Assembly (NCBI GenBank): GCA_937925755.1
Contig: CALAMX010000005.1
Location: forward strand, 1-24,879
Direction: 5' to 3'
Source: an uncultured Burkholderiales bacterium
Lineage (GTDB): Bacteria > Pseudomonadota > Gammaproteobacteria > Burkholderiales > Thiobacillaceae
Length of the DNA: 24,879 nt
Under the pieces are notes generated by a model. It saw only the letters and a list, made by a program, of their open reading frames with translations, had not been told where the DNA came from and did no database searches. Shown piece after piece: positions 13,921 through 22,473 of the stretch (within the stretch, counting starts at the first letter, position 1; each line of letters opens with the position of its first letter). Position numbers and translations under genes: made by a program.

Positions 13921-14487
13921 ATGGGGATGACAGCGATGATGCGACTCGGTATGACGGTCCTGCTGGGCGTCCTGCTCACTTTGGCCATGCCGGTTTGGGC
14001 CACCACCGGGACCATGCTGCGCGACGACCCACTGCGCGCCTTCGCCTCTGCAACCGCGCCGGTATTGACCCAGGTGGCGCGCGGCACGAAAGTGGAAGTG
14101 CTGGGTCGCCAAGGGGGCTGGACGCAAGTCCGCGTCGGCGGTCACACCGGCTGGGTGCGCATGCTCTCGGTGCGCACCAGCGAGACGGCGCAACGCGATG
14201 TCGGCGGTGAGCTCGCCGGCGTGATCGGCATGGGCACGCGTCAGGCCGACCCCGGCCGTATCGTCGCGGTTGCCGGGGTGCGCGGTCTGACCCTCAATGA
14301 ACAGCAACTCCAGCAGGCGCGCTTCAACGCCCAGGAGCTCGAGCGCTTGGAGCGCTACGCAGCAAGCCGCGCCGAGGCGCAGGCCTTTGCCCGCGAGGGT
14401 GGGCTCAATGCACGCGCGGTCGACTATATCCCTGCCCCCGCCCAAGCGCGCCAGCAATCCAGCCCGTGGGAGGAGACGCAATGGTGA
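13921..14487 (+). CDS. Exported SH3b-domain protein
   Basis: A 188-aa protein with an N-terminal signal peptide (hydrophobic core about 8-25, cleavage likely after PVWA). A bacterial SH3 domain covers about residues 30-85, including APVLTQVARGTKVEVLGRQG and WTQVRVGGHTGWVR. Such domains bind cell-wall or protein ligands. The remainder (about 100-188) is helical and glutamine/alanine rich, without a family I recognise. Several ATGs are possible (13921, 13927, 13936); the purine-rich GGGGATGGGG fits the later ones best. It overlaps the M48 protease gene, implying joint translation and perhaps a shared envelope job. Confidence 0.75.
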   Translation: MGMTAMMRLGMTVLLGVLLTLAMPVWATTGTMLRDDPLRAFASATAPVLTQVARGTKVEVLGRQGGWTQVRVGGHTGWVRMLSVRTSETAQRDVGGELAGVIGMGTRQADPGRIVAVAGVRGLTLNEQQLQQARFNAQELERLERYAASRAEAQAFAREGGLNARAVDYIPAPAQARQQSSPWEETQW

Positions 14488-15428
14488 AGAAACCCTTGCT
14501 CATCGCTGTGCTCGCCGTGGTTGGCCTGGCCCACGCCTCTGATCTCAACCGTACCTTACGTGACCTTCTGTTCGGCCGCTCGCCCGGGCAGACGCAGCCG
14601 GCGCCCACGACCATGGGTTCTGCGCCGCAGCAGGCGCCCCAGAGCCAGCAAACCACGCAGACGCAGACCGAGCGTCGGCCGCGTACCGCCGAGCTGCTCG
14701 GCGGGCTGCTCGCCGTCGTCGGCGAGCCGCCGTACAGTCCGGAAGAGGAGCGCAATATCGGTCGCACCGTCGCCGGTGGCCTGTTAGGGGTCGTCCCCCT
14801 GGTGCGCGACGACGAGCTGCAGCGCTATGTCAACCGTGTCGGGCGCTGGGTGGCGCTGCAAAGCGAGCGGCCGGACCTTGGCTGGCACTTCGGTGTGCTC
14901 GACACCGAGGACATCAACGCCTTTGCCATGCCAGGCGGCTATGTCTTCGTCACCAAAGGACTCTATCGCCAGCTCAACAGTGAGGCGGAGCTCGCCGGAG
15001 TGCTGGGGCATGAGATCGGCCACGTGATCCGCAAACACCACCTGCGTATGCTGCAAAAGAGCCGGGCGCTGGCCGAATTGGGCGCAGCGGCGGGGCGGCG
15101 CATGGAAGGTAGCTCGCCCATCGCCGCCAATTTCATGGGCAACTTCTGGGAGGCATTCGCCCGCGGTCTGGACAAGGAGGCGGAATACGAGGCCGACCGC
15201 ATCGGCATGGTGCTCGCCGCCCGTGCCGGCTATGACGCCTACGGCTTGCCCACCGTCCTGCAGGCGATTGGGCACGTCTCCGCCAATGACAGCCGGGTGG
15301 CCTTCCTGTTCAAGACCCACCCCCACCCCGACGACCGCTTGGCCACGCTGTCGGAGGCGGTCGGCAGCCGCTTCGACGACCTGCCCGAGGGCAAGACCCT
15401 CAGCAACCGCTTCTACCGCCTGCGCTGA
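14481..15428 (+). CDS. M48-family periplasmic zinc metalloprotease
   Basis: A 315-aa peptidase with a signal peptide ending at AHA (residue 19). The zinc motif is HEIGH (H177, E178, H181), and the third ligand is E235 in EYEADR. PGGYVFVTKGL at 151-161 is a conserved M48 substrate-groove motif. A Gln/Pro-rich linker (34-68) separates the signal from the catalytic domain. There are no C-terminal TPRs, so it is closer to LoiP or YcaL than to BepA. These proteases act on outer-membrane or envelope proteins. I chose ATG 14481 because AGGAGAC lies just upstream; an in-frame GTG at 14466 would put extra residues before the signal. It overlaps the SH3b gene by 7 bp. Confidence 0.9.
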   Translation: MVKKPLLIAVLAVVGLAHASDLNRTLRDLLFGRSPGQTQPAPTTMGSAPQQAPQSQQTTQTQTERRPRTAELLGGLLAVVGEPPYSPEEERNIGRTVAGGLLGVVPLVRDDELQRYVNRVGRWVALQSERPDLGWHFGVLDTEDINAFAMPGGYVFVTKGLYRQLNSEAELAGVLGHEIGHVIRKHHLRMLQKSRALAELGAAAGRRMEGSSPIAANFMGNFWEAFARGLDKEAEYEADRIGMVLAARAGYDAYGLPTVLQAIGHVSANDSRVAFLFKTHPHPDDRLATLSEAVGSRFDDLPEGKTLSNRFYRLR

Positions 15429-15429
15429 T

Positions 15430-15445
15430 TGACGGACCTCCGTCA
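15430..15445. promoter_or_regulatory. Inverted repeat between M48 and cyclase genes
   Basis: A 7-2-7 dyad, TGACGGA-CC-TCCGTCA, starts two bases after the M48 stop codon and ends 23 bp before the cyclase start. The two-base loop suits a dimeric protein site better than a terminator, and there is no T-tract. Function unknown. Confidence 0.3.
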
Positions 15446-15468
15446 CCGGTCCACGCCCCACTGACGAG

Positions 15469-17670
15469 ATGACCCTGCGCTCACGTCGCTTCATCGGTCA
15501 GATGGGCCTGAGCCTACTCATGCTCTCGATCCTGCTCGTCGAGGTGTCGCGGCTTAGCGATCTCAAGCTCATCGCCCGTTTGGACGCCATTTTCTACGAC
15601 CTCAAGGTGCGGCTGTTCCGTCCACAGGGCGTCGATGAGCGCATTGCCATCGTCGACATCGACGAGCGGTCGTTGCGCGAGGTCGGGCGCTGGCCTTGGT
15701 CGCGCGACAAGACCGCGCAGCTCACCCGTACCCTGTTTGAACAATACGGTGCGGCCGCCGTGGGCTTCGACGTGCTCTTCGCCGAGCCCGACCAGAGTTC
15801 CGGACTGCCGGTGCTGGAACGGCTGGCGCGATCCGAGCTTGCCGGCGAGAGCGGCTTCCTCGCCCTGCTCGAGCGCCTGCGGCCGAGGCTCGACTATGAC
15901 GCCCAGCTCGCCGATGCCCTGGCTGCTGGCCCCAGCGTTTTGGGGTACTACTTCCACGCCCCGGGTGACCGCTCGCGCATGGGGCGACTCCCGGCGCCAC
16001 TGCTCGACTGCCGCGCCCTGCACCCGAACGCGGTGCGACCGCAGCGACTTACGGGCTATCATGGCAACCTCGCACGTCTGCAGGACAAGGCGCATGCGGC
16101 CGGTTTCTTCAACGCCTCTCCCGACTTCGACGGGGCCATTCGCCGCATGCCGGTGCTGATCGACCATCTGGGACAGTGCTACGGCTCGCTCGCCTTGCTC
16201 ACCGCGCAGGTAGCAATGGGCAGCAACGCCGTGCAAGTGCGCCCGCCCAGCGGACTGCGCCCCGCCGCACTCACGCTCGAAGGGCTCACCATCCCGCTCG
16301 ATGCGCAGGGGCGGGCGCTGGTGCCCTATCGCAGCCCCGGTGCCTACCGTTATATTTCCGCCGTCGATGTGCTGAGGGGAAACGCCCCAGCGGCCGACCT
16401 GGAGGGACGCGTGGTGCTCATCGGCTCGACGGCACCGGGCATCATGGACCTGCGCGTCACCCCCACAGCGAAGGCCTTCCCGGGCGTGGAGATCCACGCC
16501 AGCCTGATCTCCGGCATGCTCGACGGTACCGTCCCCTGGGAGCCGCGCTTCGTGCGGTATTACGAGGCCGCCGCGGTGATCGGTCTGGGCCTCGTCTTGG
16601 CCGGCGTGCTGCCCCTGCTCACGCCGCTCACCGCCGCCACCCTCACCCTTGCCCTTACCGTATTGCTGATCGGTTTGGACTTCTATGCCTGGTCGGCGCT
16701 GTATATGCAGTTGCCGATCGCCGCAGCCCTGCTCACCGTAGTGGGGCTGTTCGTGCTCAACATGACCTATGGTTTCTTCGTCGAGGCCCGTTCCAAGGCC
16801 CAGATCACTCGGCTGTTCGGTCAGTATGTGCCGCCCGAACTGGTGGACGAGATGGCGAAGGACCCAGGGCGCTACAGCCTGCGCGGCGAATCAAGGGTGA
16901 TGACGGTATTGTTCTCCGACATCCGCGATTTCACCAGCATCTCCGAGGGGCTTCAGGCGGCCGAGCTGGCGGAGATGCTCAACGTCTACCTCACGCACAT
17001 GACGCGGGTGATCCAGGCGCATCGCGGGACCATCGATAAGTACATCGGCGACGCCATCATGGCCTTCTGGGGCGCGCCGGTGATCGACGAACAGCATGCT
17101 CGCGACGGCGTGCTGACGGCGCTGGAGATGCAATCCACCCTGGCCGAACTCAACCCCAAACTGCAGGCGCGTGGCTGGCCGGCGGTGAGAATCGGGGTGG
17201 GGGTGAACACCGGCCGCATGAGTGTGGGCAACATGGGCTCCGAGTTTCGGATGGCTTACACGGTGATGGCCGATGCGGTGAATCTGGCCTCGCGTCTGGA
17301 GGGACTGACCAAGCAATACGGGGTCGGCATCCTGGTCGGGGAGGCGACCCGTGCGGCTTGTCCGGACATCCGTTTCATGCTGGTCGACCGTGTGCGCGTC
17401 AAGGGCAAGGCGCAGCCGGTGGCGATCTACGAGCCGCTGGGCATCACCACCGAGCTGCCGGCCGACCGCCTGGCGAGCGCCCAGGCCTTCGAGGCGGCCC
17501 TGGAGGACTATCAGGCGCAGCGTTGGGACGCGGCTGAGCAGCGCCTGTTGGCCCTGCGCGAGCGCCAGGCCCGCAAGCTGTATGACGTCTATCTCGAGCG
17601 CATCGCCCACTTCCGCGCGCACCCCCCGCCCGAGGGTTGGGACGGGGTCTTCACCTTCACCACGAAATAG
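15469..17670 (+). CDS. CHASE2-domain class III adenylate cyclase
   Basis: A 733-aa membrane protein that probably makes cAMP in response to an envelope signal. After a first membrane helix (about 10-28) comes a periplasmic CHASE2 sensor domain (about 35-355). Three hydrophobic segments follow (about 366-384, 388-405, 412-432), then the class III catalytic domain (about 470-660). Metal-binding aspartates are D484 (FSDIRDFT) and D528 (YIGDAIMAFWG). K524 and T598 sit where adenine-selecting residues are expected, favouring ATP over GTP. N605 and R609 (NLASR) fit the transition-state pair. The usual GD before AVNLASR is AD here, a minor change. A phosphodiesterase gene follows 8 bp later. Confidence 0.92.
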   Translation: MTLRSRRFIGQMGLSLLMLSILLVEVSRLSDLKLIARLDAIFYDLKVRLFRPQGVDERIAIVDIDERSLREVGRWPWSRDKTAQLTRTLFEQYGAAAVGFDVLFAEPDQSSGLPVLERLARSELAGESGFLALLERLRPRLDYDAQLADALAAGPSVLGYYFHAPGDRSRMGRLPAPLLDCRALHPNAVRPQRLTGYHGNLARLQDKAHAAGFFNASPDFDGAIRRMPVLIDHLGQCYGSLALLTAQVAMGSNAVQVRPPSGLRPAALTLEGLTIPLDAQGRALVPYRSPGAYRYISAVDVLRGNAPAADLEGRVVLIGSTAPGIMDLRVTPTAKAFPGVEIHASLISGMLDGTVPWEPRFVRYYEAAAVIGLGLVLAGVLPLLTPLTAATLTLALTVLLIGLDFYAWSALYMQLPIAAALLTVVGLFVLNMTYGFFVEARSKAQITRLFGQYVPPELVDEMAKDPGRYSLRGESRVMTVLFSDIRDFTSISEGLQAAELAEMLNVYLTHMTRVIQAHRGTIDKYIGDAIMAFWGAPVIDEQHARDGVLTALEMQSTLAELNPKLQARGWPAVRIGVGVNTGRMSVGNMGSEFRMAYTVMADAVNLASRLEGLTKQYGVGILVGEATRAACPDIRFMLVDRVRVKGKAQPVAIYEPLGITTELPADRLASAQAFEAALEDYQAQRWDAAEQRLLALRERQARKLYDVYLERIAHFRAHPPPEGWDGVFTFTTK

Positions 17671-17678
17671 AGGGCGTC

Positions 17679-18449
17679 ATGCAGTTGCGGGTCCTGGGTT
17701 GTTCCGGCGGTATCGGCGATGGTCGGCACACCACCTCTTTGCTGGTGGATACCGACATCCTCATCGATGCGGGCAGCGGTCTCACCCAACTCGGTCGTGC
17801 GGCGCTTGCCCGCATCGATCATTTGTTCCTCACCCATGCACACCTGGACCACATCCTGGCATTACCGCTCATGCTGGACAGCGTGGCCGGTGAGCGGGAC
17901 GGGCCGTTGACAGTCTACGCCCTACCCGAGGTCATTCAGGTGCTCAAAGATTGCGTCTTCAACTGGCAGGTCTGGCCCGACTTCACCCGTATCCCCGCGC
18001 CGGAGTCGCCTTTCATGCGTTATGTGCCGCTCGCACAGGGCAGTACGGTCGAACTCCAGGGGCGTCGCATCACCGCCATTCCTGCCCACCACACCGTCCC
18101 AGCGGTGGGTTATCACCTGCAGGGCGCAAAGGGCAGTCTGATCTTTTCCGGTGACACCGACAGTCACGCTGCCCTATGGGAGACCGCCAACGCAACCGAC
18201 GACCTGCGTCATCTGATCGTCGAGACCTCTTTCCCCAACCGCATGCAGGCCATCGCCGAGGCCTCGCGGCACTACTACCCGCACAGCCTGGCACGCGATC
18301 TCGCCGACTATCGAGGCCATGCGCCAGTCTGGATCACCCATCTGAAACCGGGCGGCGAGGCAGAGATCATGCAGGAGATCGACCAGTGCGCACCGGCCGG
18401 CTTGACTATAAAGGCACTCCGCCAGGGTCAGGTAATGGATGATTTATAG
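17679..18449 (+). CDS. Metallo-beta-lactamase-fold hydrolase, class II cAMP phosphodiesterase-like
   Basis: A 256-aa metallohydrolase. The zinc motif is THAHLDH (H53, H55, D57, H58), with further likely ligands H137 or H138 (PAHHT), D159 (FSGDTD) and H221 (WITHLKP). DHLFLTHAHLDHILALPL and the YALPEVIQVLKDCVFNWQVW segment resemble class II cyclic-nucleotide phosphodiesterases such as yeast PDE1 and Vibrio CpdP. It starts 8 bp after the adenylate cyclase stop, which supports hydrolysis of cAMP. ATG 17679 gives the standard MBL start MQLRVLGCSGGIG; longer in-frame starts would run into the cyclase gene. RNase Z-like or other MBL functions are less likely alternatives. Confidence 0.8.
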   Translation: MQLRVLGCSGGIGDGRHTTSLLVDTDILIDAGSGLTQLGRAALARIDHLFLTHAHLDHILALPLMLDSVAGERDGPLTVYALPEVIQVLKDCVFNWQVWPDFTRIPAPESPFMRYVPLAQGSTVELQGRRITAIPAHHTVPAVGYHLQGAKGSLIFSGDTDSHAALWETANATDDLRHLIVETSFPNRMQAIAEASRHYYPHSLARDLADYRGHAPVWITHLKPGGEAEIMQEIDQCAPAGLTIKALRQGQVMDDL

Positions 18450-18469
18450 GCTGGGTCGTCATTCCAGCC
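18449..18469. terminator. Stem-loop shared by two convergent genes
   Basis: GGCTGG (18449-18454) pairs with CCAGCC (18464-18469) across a 9-base loop. It covers the last base of the phosphodiesterase stop and all of the EAL/HDOD stop, which are only 9 bp apart. No T-tract follows on either strand, so it would at best be a weak bidirectional terminator. Confidence 0.3.
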
Positions 18470-19676
18470 CCAGTTCTTCGACCCAAGCCAGGGCCTCGAG
18501 ATGGGCGGTGTTGACCTGTTCGGGCGAAAGGAAAAGAGACTCGGCAAGTGTGCCGATACGGCTCATGTCCGCCTCCTCGCAGGCCACGACCAGTTCGAGG
18601 ATGGGCCCGTAGAGGCCCGAGCGGTGCAACAAGGCATCGACCACGCTCTCAGGCAGGGTGAGGCGTTCCAAGACCTGCGCCATCGGGGTCTCCAGGAGCA
18701 CGTCCAGCAGGGAAAAGACCCCGGTGATGAAGAGGTTGTCCTGCTCGCTCTTTGGCAGATGGTAGGCCCCGAGCAGCTCGCACAGGCGGCCACGGGTCAC
18801 GGCGGTGCGGGTGAGGACCGGGGCCAAGGGCGAGGGGCTGGCGGTGGCGAGCAGAAGCGTCAGCCATTTGTATAGCTGGCGGTAACCGAGGATGCTCACC
18901 GCGTGGCGAATGGACTGAATCTCGCAGGAAAGCCCGAAGGCGGCGGAATTGATATAGCGCAACAGCTTGAAGGTGAGGGTGACGTCGCGTTTGAACCCTT
19001 CCTCGATCTGCTTGACGTCGGCCTCCTGACGCACCTTGTCCATGAGCTGCAGCACAGCGGCCTGGCTGGGGTTGAGCACCTTGATGGCGAGGTTCTCGGG
19101 GCGCGCGAAGTAATAGCCCTGAAAATACTGAAAGCCCAGTCTCTTGTACTGCTCGAACTGCTCGCGCTTCTCCACCTTCTCCGCCAGGAGCTTGGCGCCA
19201 TGCTGGCGCGCGGCCTTGACGGTGCCGAGGATGCCGTCCGCACCGTGGGCAAGCACGTCGAGCTTGACATAATCGGCCAGCGGTAGCAGATCCGCCCGCT
19301 CCGGCGTGTAGACATAGTCATCGAGGGCGATCCTGAACCCTGCCTGCTTGTACGCCCGAAGCCGCTCGAGGATCTCGGAACTGACCTCCACCGTCTCCAG
19401 GACCTCGATCACCACCTTGTCGGGTGGCAGCAGGGCGGAGAAGTCGCCCAGCAGCATCGAGGTGTCCATGTTGATGAAGGCCAGCTTACCCTTGAGTAGC
19501 CAGTCCGTGCCCATGTTGCAGAGCGTGTGGGAGATCACCTCGATGCCGGCCGCTGTGGCGTCAGCGATGGCGGCGCCAGTCGCATGGGCAGTGTCGCGGA
19601 ACAGCAGCTCATAGGCGACGAGCCTGTGCTGGGTATCGACAATGGGCTGACGGGCGAGATAGGCGTTTTGCGGCAT
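18459..19676 (-). CDS. EAL/HDOD (YuxH-type) signalling protein
   Basis: A 405-aa cytoplasmic protein with an N-terminal EAL-like domain (about 5-200) and a C-terminal HDOD domain (about 205-385). In the EAL part ELLFR (E23), D117/D118, K136, E164 and Q184 line up with c-di-GMP-phosphodiesterase residues. However, loop 6 is DDYVYTPER instead of DDFGTG-like, which usually means no c-di-GMP hydrolysis. The HDOD part has FKLLRYINSAAFGL and SIRHAVSILGYRQL. YuxH-type proteins act as signalling adaptors, several of them affecting motility. It lies 12 bp downstream of cheA and is probably co-transcribed, so a chemotaxis or motility role is likely. Confidence 0.9.
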   Translation of the reverse strand: MPQNAYLARQPIVDTQHRLVAYELLFRDTAHATGAAIADATAAGIEVISHTLCNMGTDWLLKGKLAFINMDTSMLLGDFSALLPPDKVVIEVLETVEVSSEILERLRAYKQAGFRIALDDYVYTPERADLLPLADYVKLDVLAHGADGILGTVKAARQHGAKLLAEKVEKREQFEQYKRLGFQYFQGYYFARPENLAIKVLNPSQAAVLQLMDKVRQEADVKQIEEGFKRDVTLTFKLLRYINSAAFGLSCEIQSIRHAVSILGYRQLYKWLTLLLATASPSPLAPVLTRTAVTRGRLCELLGAYHLPKSEQDNLFITGVFSLLDVLLETPMAQVLERLTLPESVVDALLHRSGLYGPILELVVACEEADMSRIGTLAESLFLSPEQVNTAHLEALAWVEELGLE

Positions 19677-19688
19677 GGCCCTTGGCGC

Positions 19689-21554
19689 TCAGACCGCTCC
19701 GGCGAGCAGGCTGCTGGGGGTATCGGCTTGTGCGTTGGCGAGCAGCTCCTCCATGTCCAACACCAGCACGATGGAGCCGTCGCCGGACAGGGTGGCACCG
19801 GCGATGCCCTTGGGCTTGATGTCGGCAAGCGGCTTGATCACCACGTCGTCGCGACCGACGAAGCCGTCCACCGCCAGGATGAAGGTGGATTCCGCCACGT
19901 GCATGAGCACACCATAAGCCGGTGGTCTGTGTGACTTCCAACCGATCATCGTAGCCAGGCTCCTGACCGGCAGGACCTCCTCGCGCACCACCAGAGTGGC
20001 GCGCCCTGACACACGCTGGAGTTCGTCTGGTTTGATGGGGATGATCTCCCGCACCAGCGATAGTGGCACGGCGAAGGACTGGTCGTTGAGTCGCACCACC
20101 AGTACCGGCAGGATGGCCAGGGTGAGCGGCAGCGAGATGGTGAAGGTGGTTCCCTGACCGGGCACGGAAAGGACGTCGATCTTGCCGTTCAACTTGGTGA
20201 TGTTGGTCTTCACCACGTCCATGCCCACACCACGGCCGGAAACACTGGAGATCTGGTCCTTGGTGGAAAAGCCGGGCAGGAAGATGAGCTGCAGCGACTG
20301 ACGATCGTCCAAGGTGTTCGCCGTGTCGGCATCGATGATCCCCTTTTCCACGGCCTTCTGGCGGATCACGTCGGGCCGCATGCCGCGTCCATCGTCGGCG
20401 ACCTCGATGAAGACGTGGTCACCGACCTGACTGGCCGAGAGGGTGATCAGCGCCTTGGCAGGCTTGTTGGCGGCGACGCGCTCCTCGGGCGATTCGATCC
20501 CATGGTCCACGGCGTTGCGCACCAGGTGGACCAGGGGGTCGTTCAGATCCTCGATCATGGTCTTGTCGAGCTCGGTCTCCTCCCCCGATAGGACGAGCTC
20601 CACATCTTTCCCAAGCTGGCGCGCCAGGTCACGCGCCAGCCTGGGGTATTTCTGAAAGAGCCGACCGATGGGCTGCATGCGCGTCTTCATCACCGCGTTC
20701 TGCAGGTCGGAGACGAGAAGATCGAGCTGGTTGACGGCGAGATCGAGCGCCTTGAGCGTCTCCGGGTCTTGGCGCCCGTGCAGGATCTGGCTCTTGAGGT
20801 TGGCGATGCGGTTTTTGGTCAGGCCGATCTCGCCCGAGAGGTTGAGCACCTGATCCAGACGCGCCGTGTCCACACGGATGGTGGTCTCTTTCTGCAGACT
20901 CTGCTGCGGGCCCAGGTTCACGGCCGCTCGACCTGGAGCTGGAGGTTGCTGAATGGTAGGCGTAGTAGAACCCGCGGCTGTAGCCTGCGCCGCCGAGGCC
21001 GGTGTGCCTGAATCGCCTGCCGGCACCGCACTCGGCGCGTCGAGGGTCCGGCCGGTCAAGGCCGCATGCAGGACATCCCAATTGATGCCGTCCAAGTTCT
21101 CATCGGCCGGTGTAGTCTCGGTTCGCGGGGATGCCGCCACCTCACGACTGGGGGTGGCCAGCCTGCCTGCCAGGGCGGCATCCAGTGAGGCCAGCAGGCC
21201 GGGGTCGGCGGCTTTGGGTTGCACGCCCTGGGCCAGGGTGTCGAACATGTCGCGCACGGTCGCCGTGGCGGCCATGATGATGTCCATCAGCTCCGGTGTC
21301 AGGGCGATTTCGCTGTTGCGCAGCTTGTCGAACAGGTTCTCTGTGCGGTGGCAGAGGGTGACCATGTTGTCGACGTTGAGAAAGCCGGCCCCCCCCTTGA
21401 TGGTGTGAAAGCCGCGGAAGATGTCGTTGAGCAGCTCTTTGTCGGCAGGTCGCTTCTCCAGCTCCACCAACTTGTTGTCGACCTGGCTCAACAATTCCCC
21501 GGCCTCCATCAGGAAGTCTTTCAACAATTCTTCCATCCCGGCGAACTCATTCAT
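19689..21554 (-). CDS. cheA: Chemotaxis histidine kinase CheA
   Basis: A 621-aa kinase that links receptors to CheY. The HPt (P1) domain is at about 1-110, with phosphorylated H50 in FHTIKGGAGF. Residues about 112-222 form an Ala/Pro/Thr-rich linker; no typical P2 CheY-docking domain is visible there, only a short conserved-looking INWDVLHAALTG helix (157-168). P3 dimerisation starts at TTIRVDTARLDQVL (224). The P4 ATPase has the N box LVHLVRNAVDHG (N347), G1 VADDGRGM and G2 GRGVGMD. The P5 CheW-like domain covers about 475-605. AAGGAG precedes the ATG. cheZ lies upstream and the EAL/HDOD gene 12 bp downstream. Confidence 0.96.
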   Translation of the reverse strand: MNEFAGMEELLKDFLMEAGELLSQVDNKLVELEKRPADKELLNDIFRGFHTIKGGAGFLNVDNMVTLCHRTENLFDKLRNSEIALTPELMDIIMAATATVRDMFDTLAQGVQPKAADPGLLASLDAALAGRLATPSREVAASPRTETTPADENLDGINWDVLHAALTGRTLDAPSAVPAGDSGTPASAAQATAAGSTTPTIQQPPAPGRAAVNLGPQQSLQKETTIRVDTARLDQVLNLSGEIGLTKNRIANLKSQILHGRQDPETLKALDLAVNQLDLLVSDLQNAVMKTRMQPIGRLFQKYPRLARDLARQLGKDVELVLSGEETELDKTMIEDLNDPLVHLVRNAVDHGIESPEERVAANKPAKALITLSASQVGDHVFIEVADDGRGMRPDVIRQKAVEKGIIDADTANTLDDRQSLQLIFLPGFSTKDQISSVSGRGVGMDVVKTNITKLNGKIDVLSVPGQGTTFTISLPLTLAILPVLVVRLNDQSFAVPLSLVREIIPIKPDELQRVSGRATLVVREEVLPVRSLATMIGWKSHRPPAYGVLMHVAESTFILAVDGFVGRDDVVIKPLADIKPKGIAGATLSGDGSIVLVLDMEELLANAQADTPSSLLAGAV

Positions 21555-21638
21555 GATTCACTCCTTCTGGGCTACCGGTCGCGAGCACGTCCTGCCTCGG
21601 CGGATGCGCATGTCGCACACCCCGTGCGCCGCGCGTGG

Positions 21639-22424
21639 TCAGAATCCCAAGCTTTCCAATAGTTCGTCCACCTGCTCTTGGCTGGTGACCACGTCGTCGC
21701 GCCCCTGTGCGCTGATGACTGGGCCCTCCAGCAGCTCGGGCCGCACGGCCTGGCGTTTTTCCTCCGGGGTGGTCTCGATGAGCAGGCCGAGCAACTGTTT
21801 TTCCAGGGTCTGGGCGGCATCCAGGACCTTTTTGATCACCTGACCCGTGAGATCCTGGAAGTCCTGGGCCAGGATGATTTCCATGAGCTGGGCATTGGTC
21901 GCCTCGGTCTGCTCCGGCACCCGTTTGAGATAGACATGGGTGTCGCGCACCAAGGCCTTGAACTCCTCCACTCCCAGCTCTTCGTTGAGCAGACGGTCCC
22001 ACTGGTCCGCCAGGGCACGTGCGTCTTCCCCCAGACGCTGTTGGATGGGCTGTGCGGTCTCGGCGGCATTCAAAGTGCGCTCGGCCGCTTGGGCGGTCAT
22101 GGCGGCGATGTAGTTGAGACGGTCGCGATTGTCCGGGATCTCTTTGGCCATCTTTTGCAGCGCGCTGTCCAGCCCCAACTCCCTGAGCAGGTTGTGTAGC
22201 TGGCGTGTCATCTGGCCGAGTTGTGCGAACACTCGTTCTGGGCAGATGCCACTGTCGCTTCCTTTGGTTTCGCCGGCCTGGCTGACCGCCTCGGCAATAC
22301 TGTCGAACAGTGCCTCGAGCTCCGGCGTGTCGCCGCTGGCCAGCCGCTCCTGCTGGGTCTTTTCGCTCTGGCCGTAGGCAATGCTGTCGAACAGCGCCTG
22401 CAGTTCGGGTGAATCGCCACTCAT
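21639..22424 (-). CDS. cheZ: Chemotaxis protein phosphatase CheZ
   Basis: A 261-aa protein that dephosphorylates CheY-P. The catalytic helix carries AQDFQDLTGQVI; D191 and Q195 match E. coli D143 and Q147. The C-terminus SQEQVDELLESLGF is the CheY-binding tail found in E. coli. It is longer than E. coli CheZ (214 aa) mainly at the N-terminus, where SGDSPELQALFDSIA (2-16) is repeated as SGDTPELEALFDSIA (30-44). TAGGAG lies upstream of the ATG. Presence of CheZ points to beta- or gammaproteobacteria. An inverted-repeat element sits between cheY and this gene, 49 bp from its start. Confidence 0.95.
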   Translation of the reverse strand: MSGDSPELQALFDSIAYGQSEKTQQERLASGDTPELEALFDSIAEAVSQAGETKGSDSGICPERVFAQLGQMTRQLHNLLRELGLDSALQKMAKEIPDNRDRLNYIAAMTAQAAERTLNAAETAQPIQQRLGEDARALADQWDRLLNEELGVEEFKALVRDTHVYLKRVPEQTEATNAQLMEIILAQDFQDLTGQVIKKVLDAAQTLEKQLLGLLIETTPEEKRQAVRPELLEGPVISAQGRDDVVTSQEQVDELLESLGF

Positions 22425-22473
22425 TCTTTGCTCCTATCCGTCGCTCATTGCTGAGGTATGGGGTCAGACACTG

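Noticed and set aside
15514..16497. 327-codon minus-strand frame opposite the cyclase
   Set aside because: Antisense shadow of the CHASE2 region, which has clear domain motifs in the plus frame.
17637..17678. Earlier start for the phosphodiesterase-like gene
   Set aside because: It would overlap the cyclase end and add residues before the normal MBL N-terminus; ATG 17679 fits the family start.
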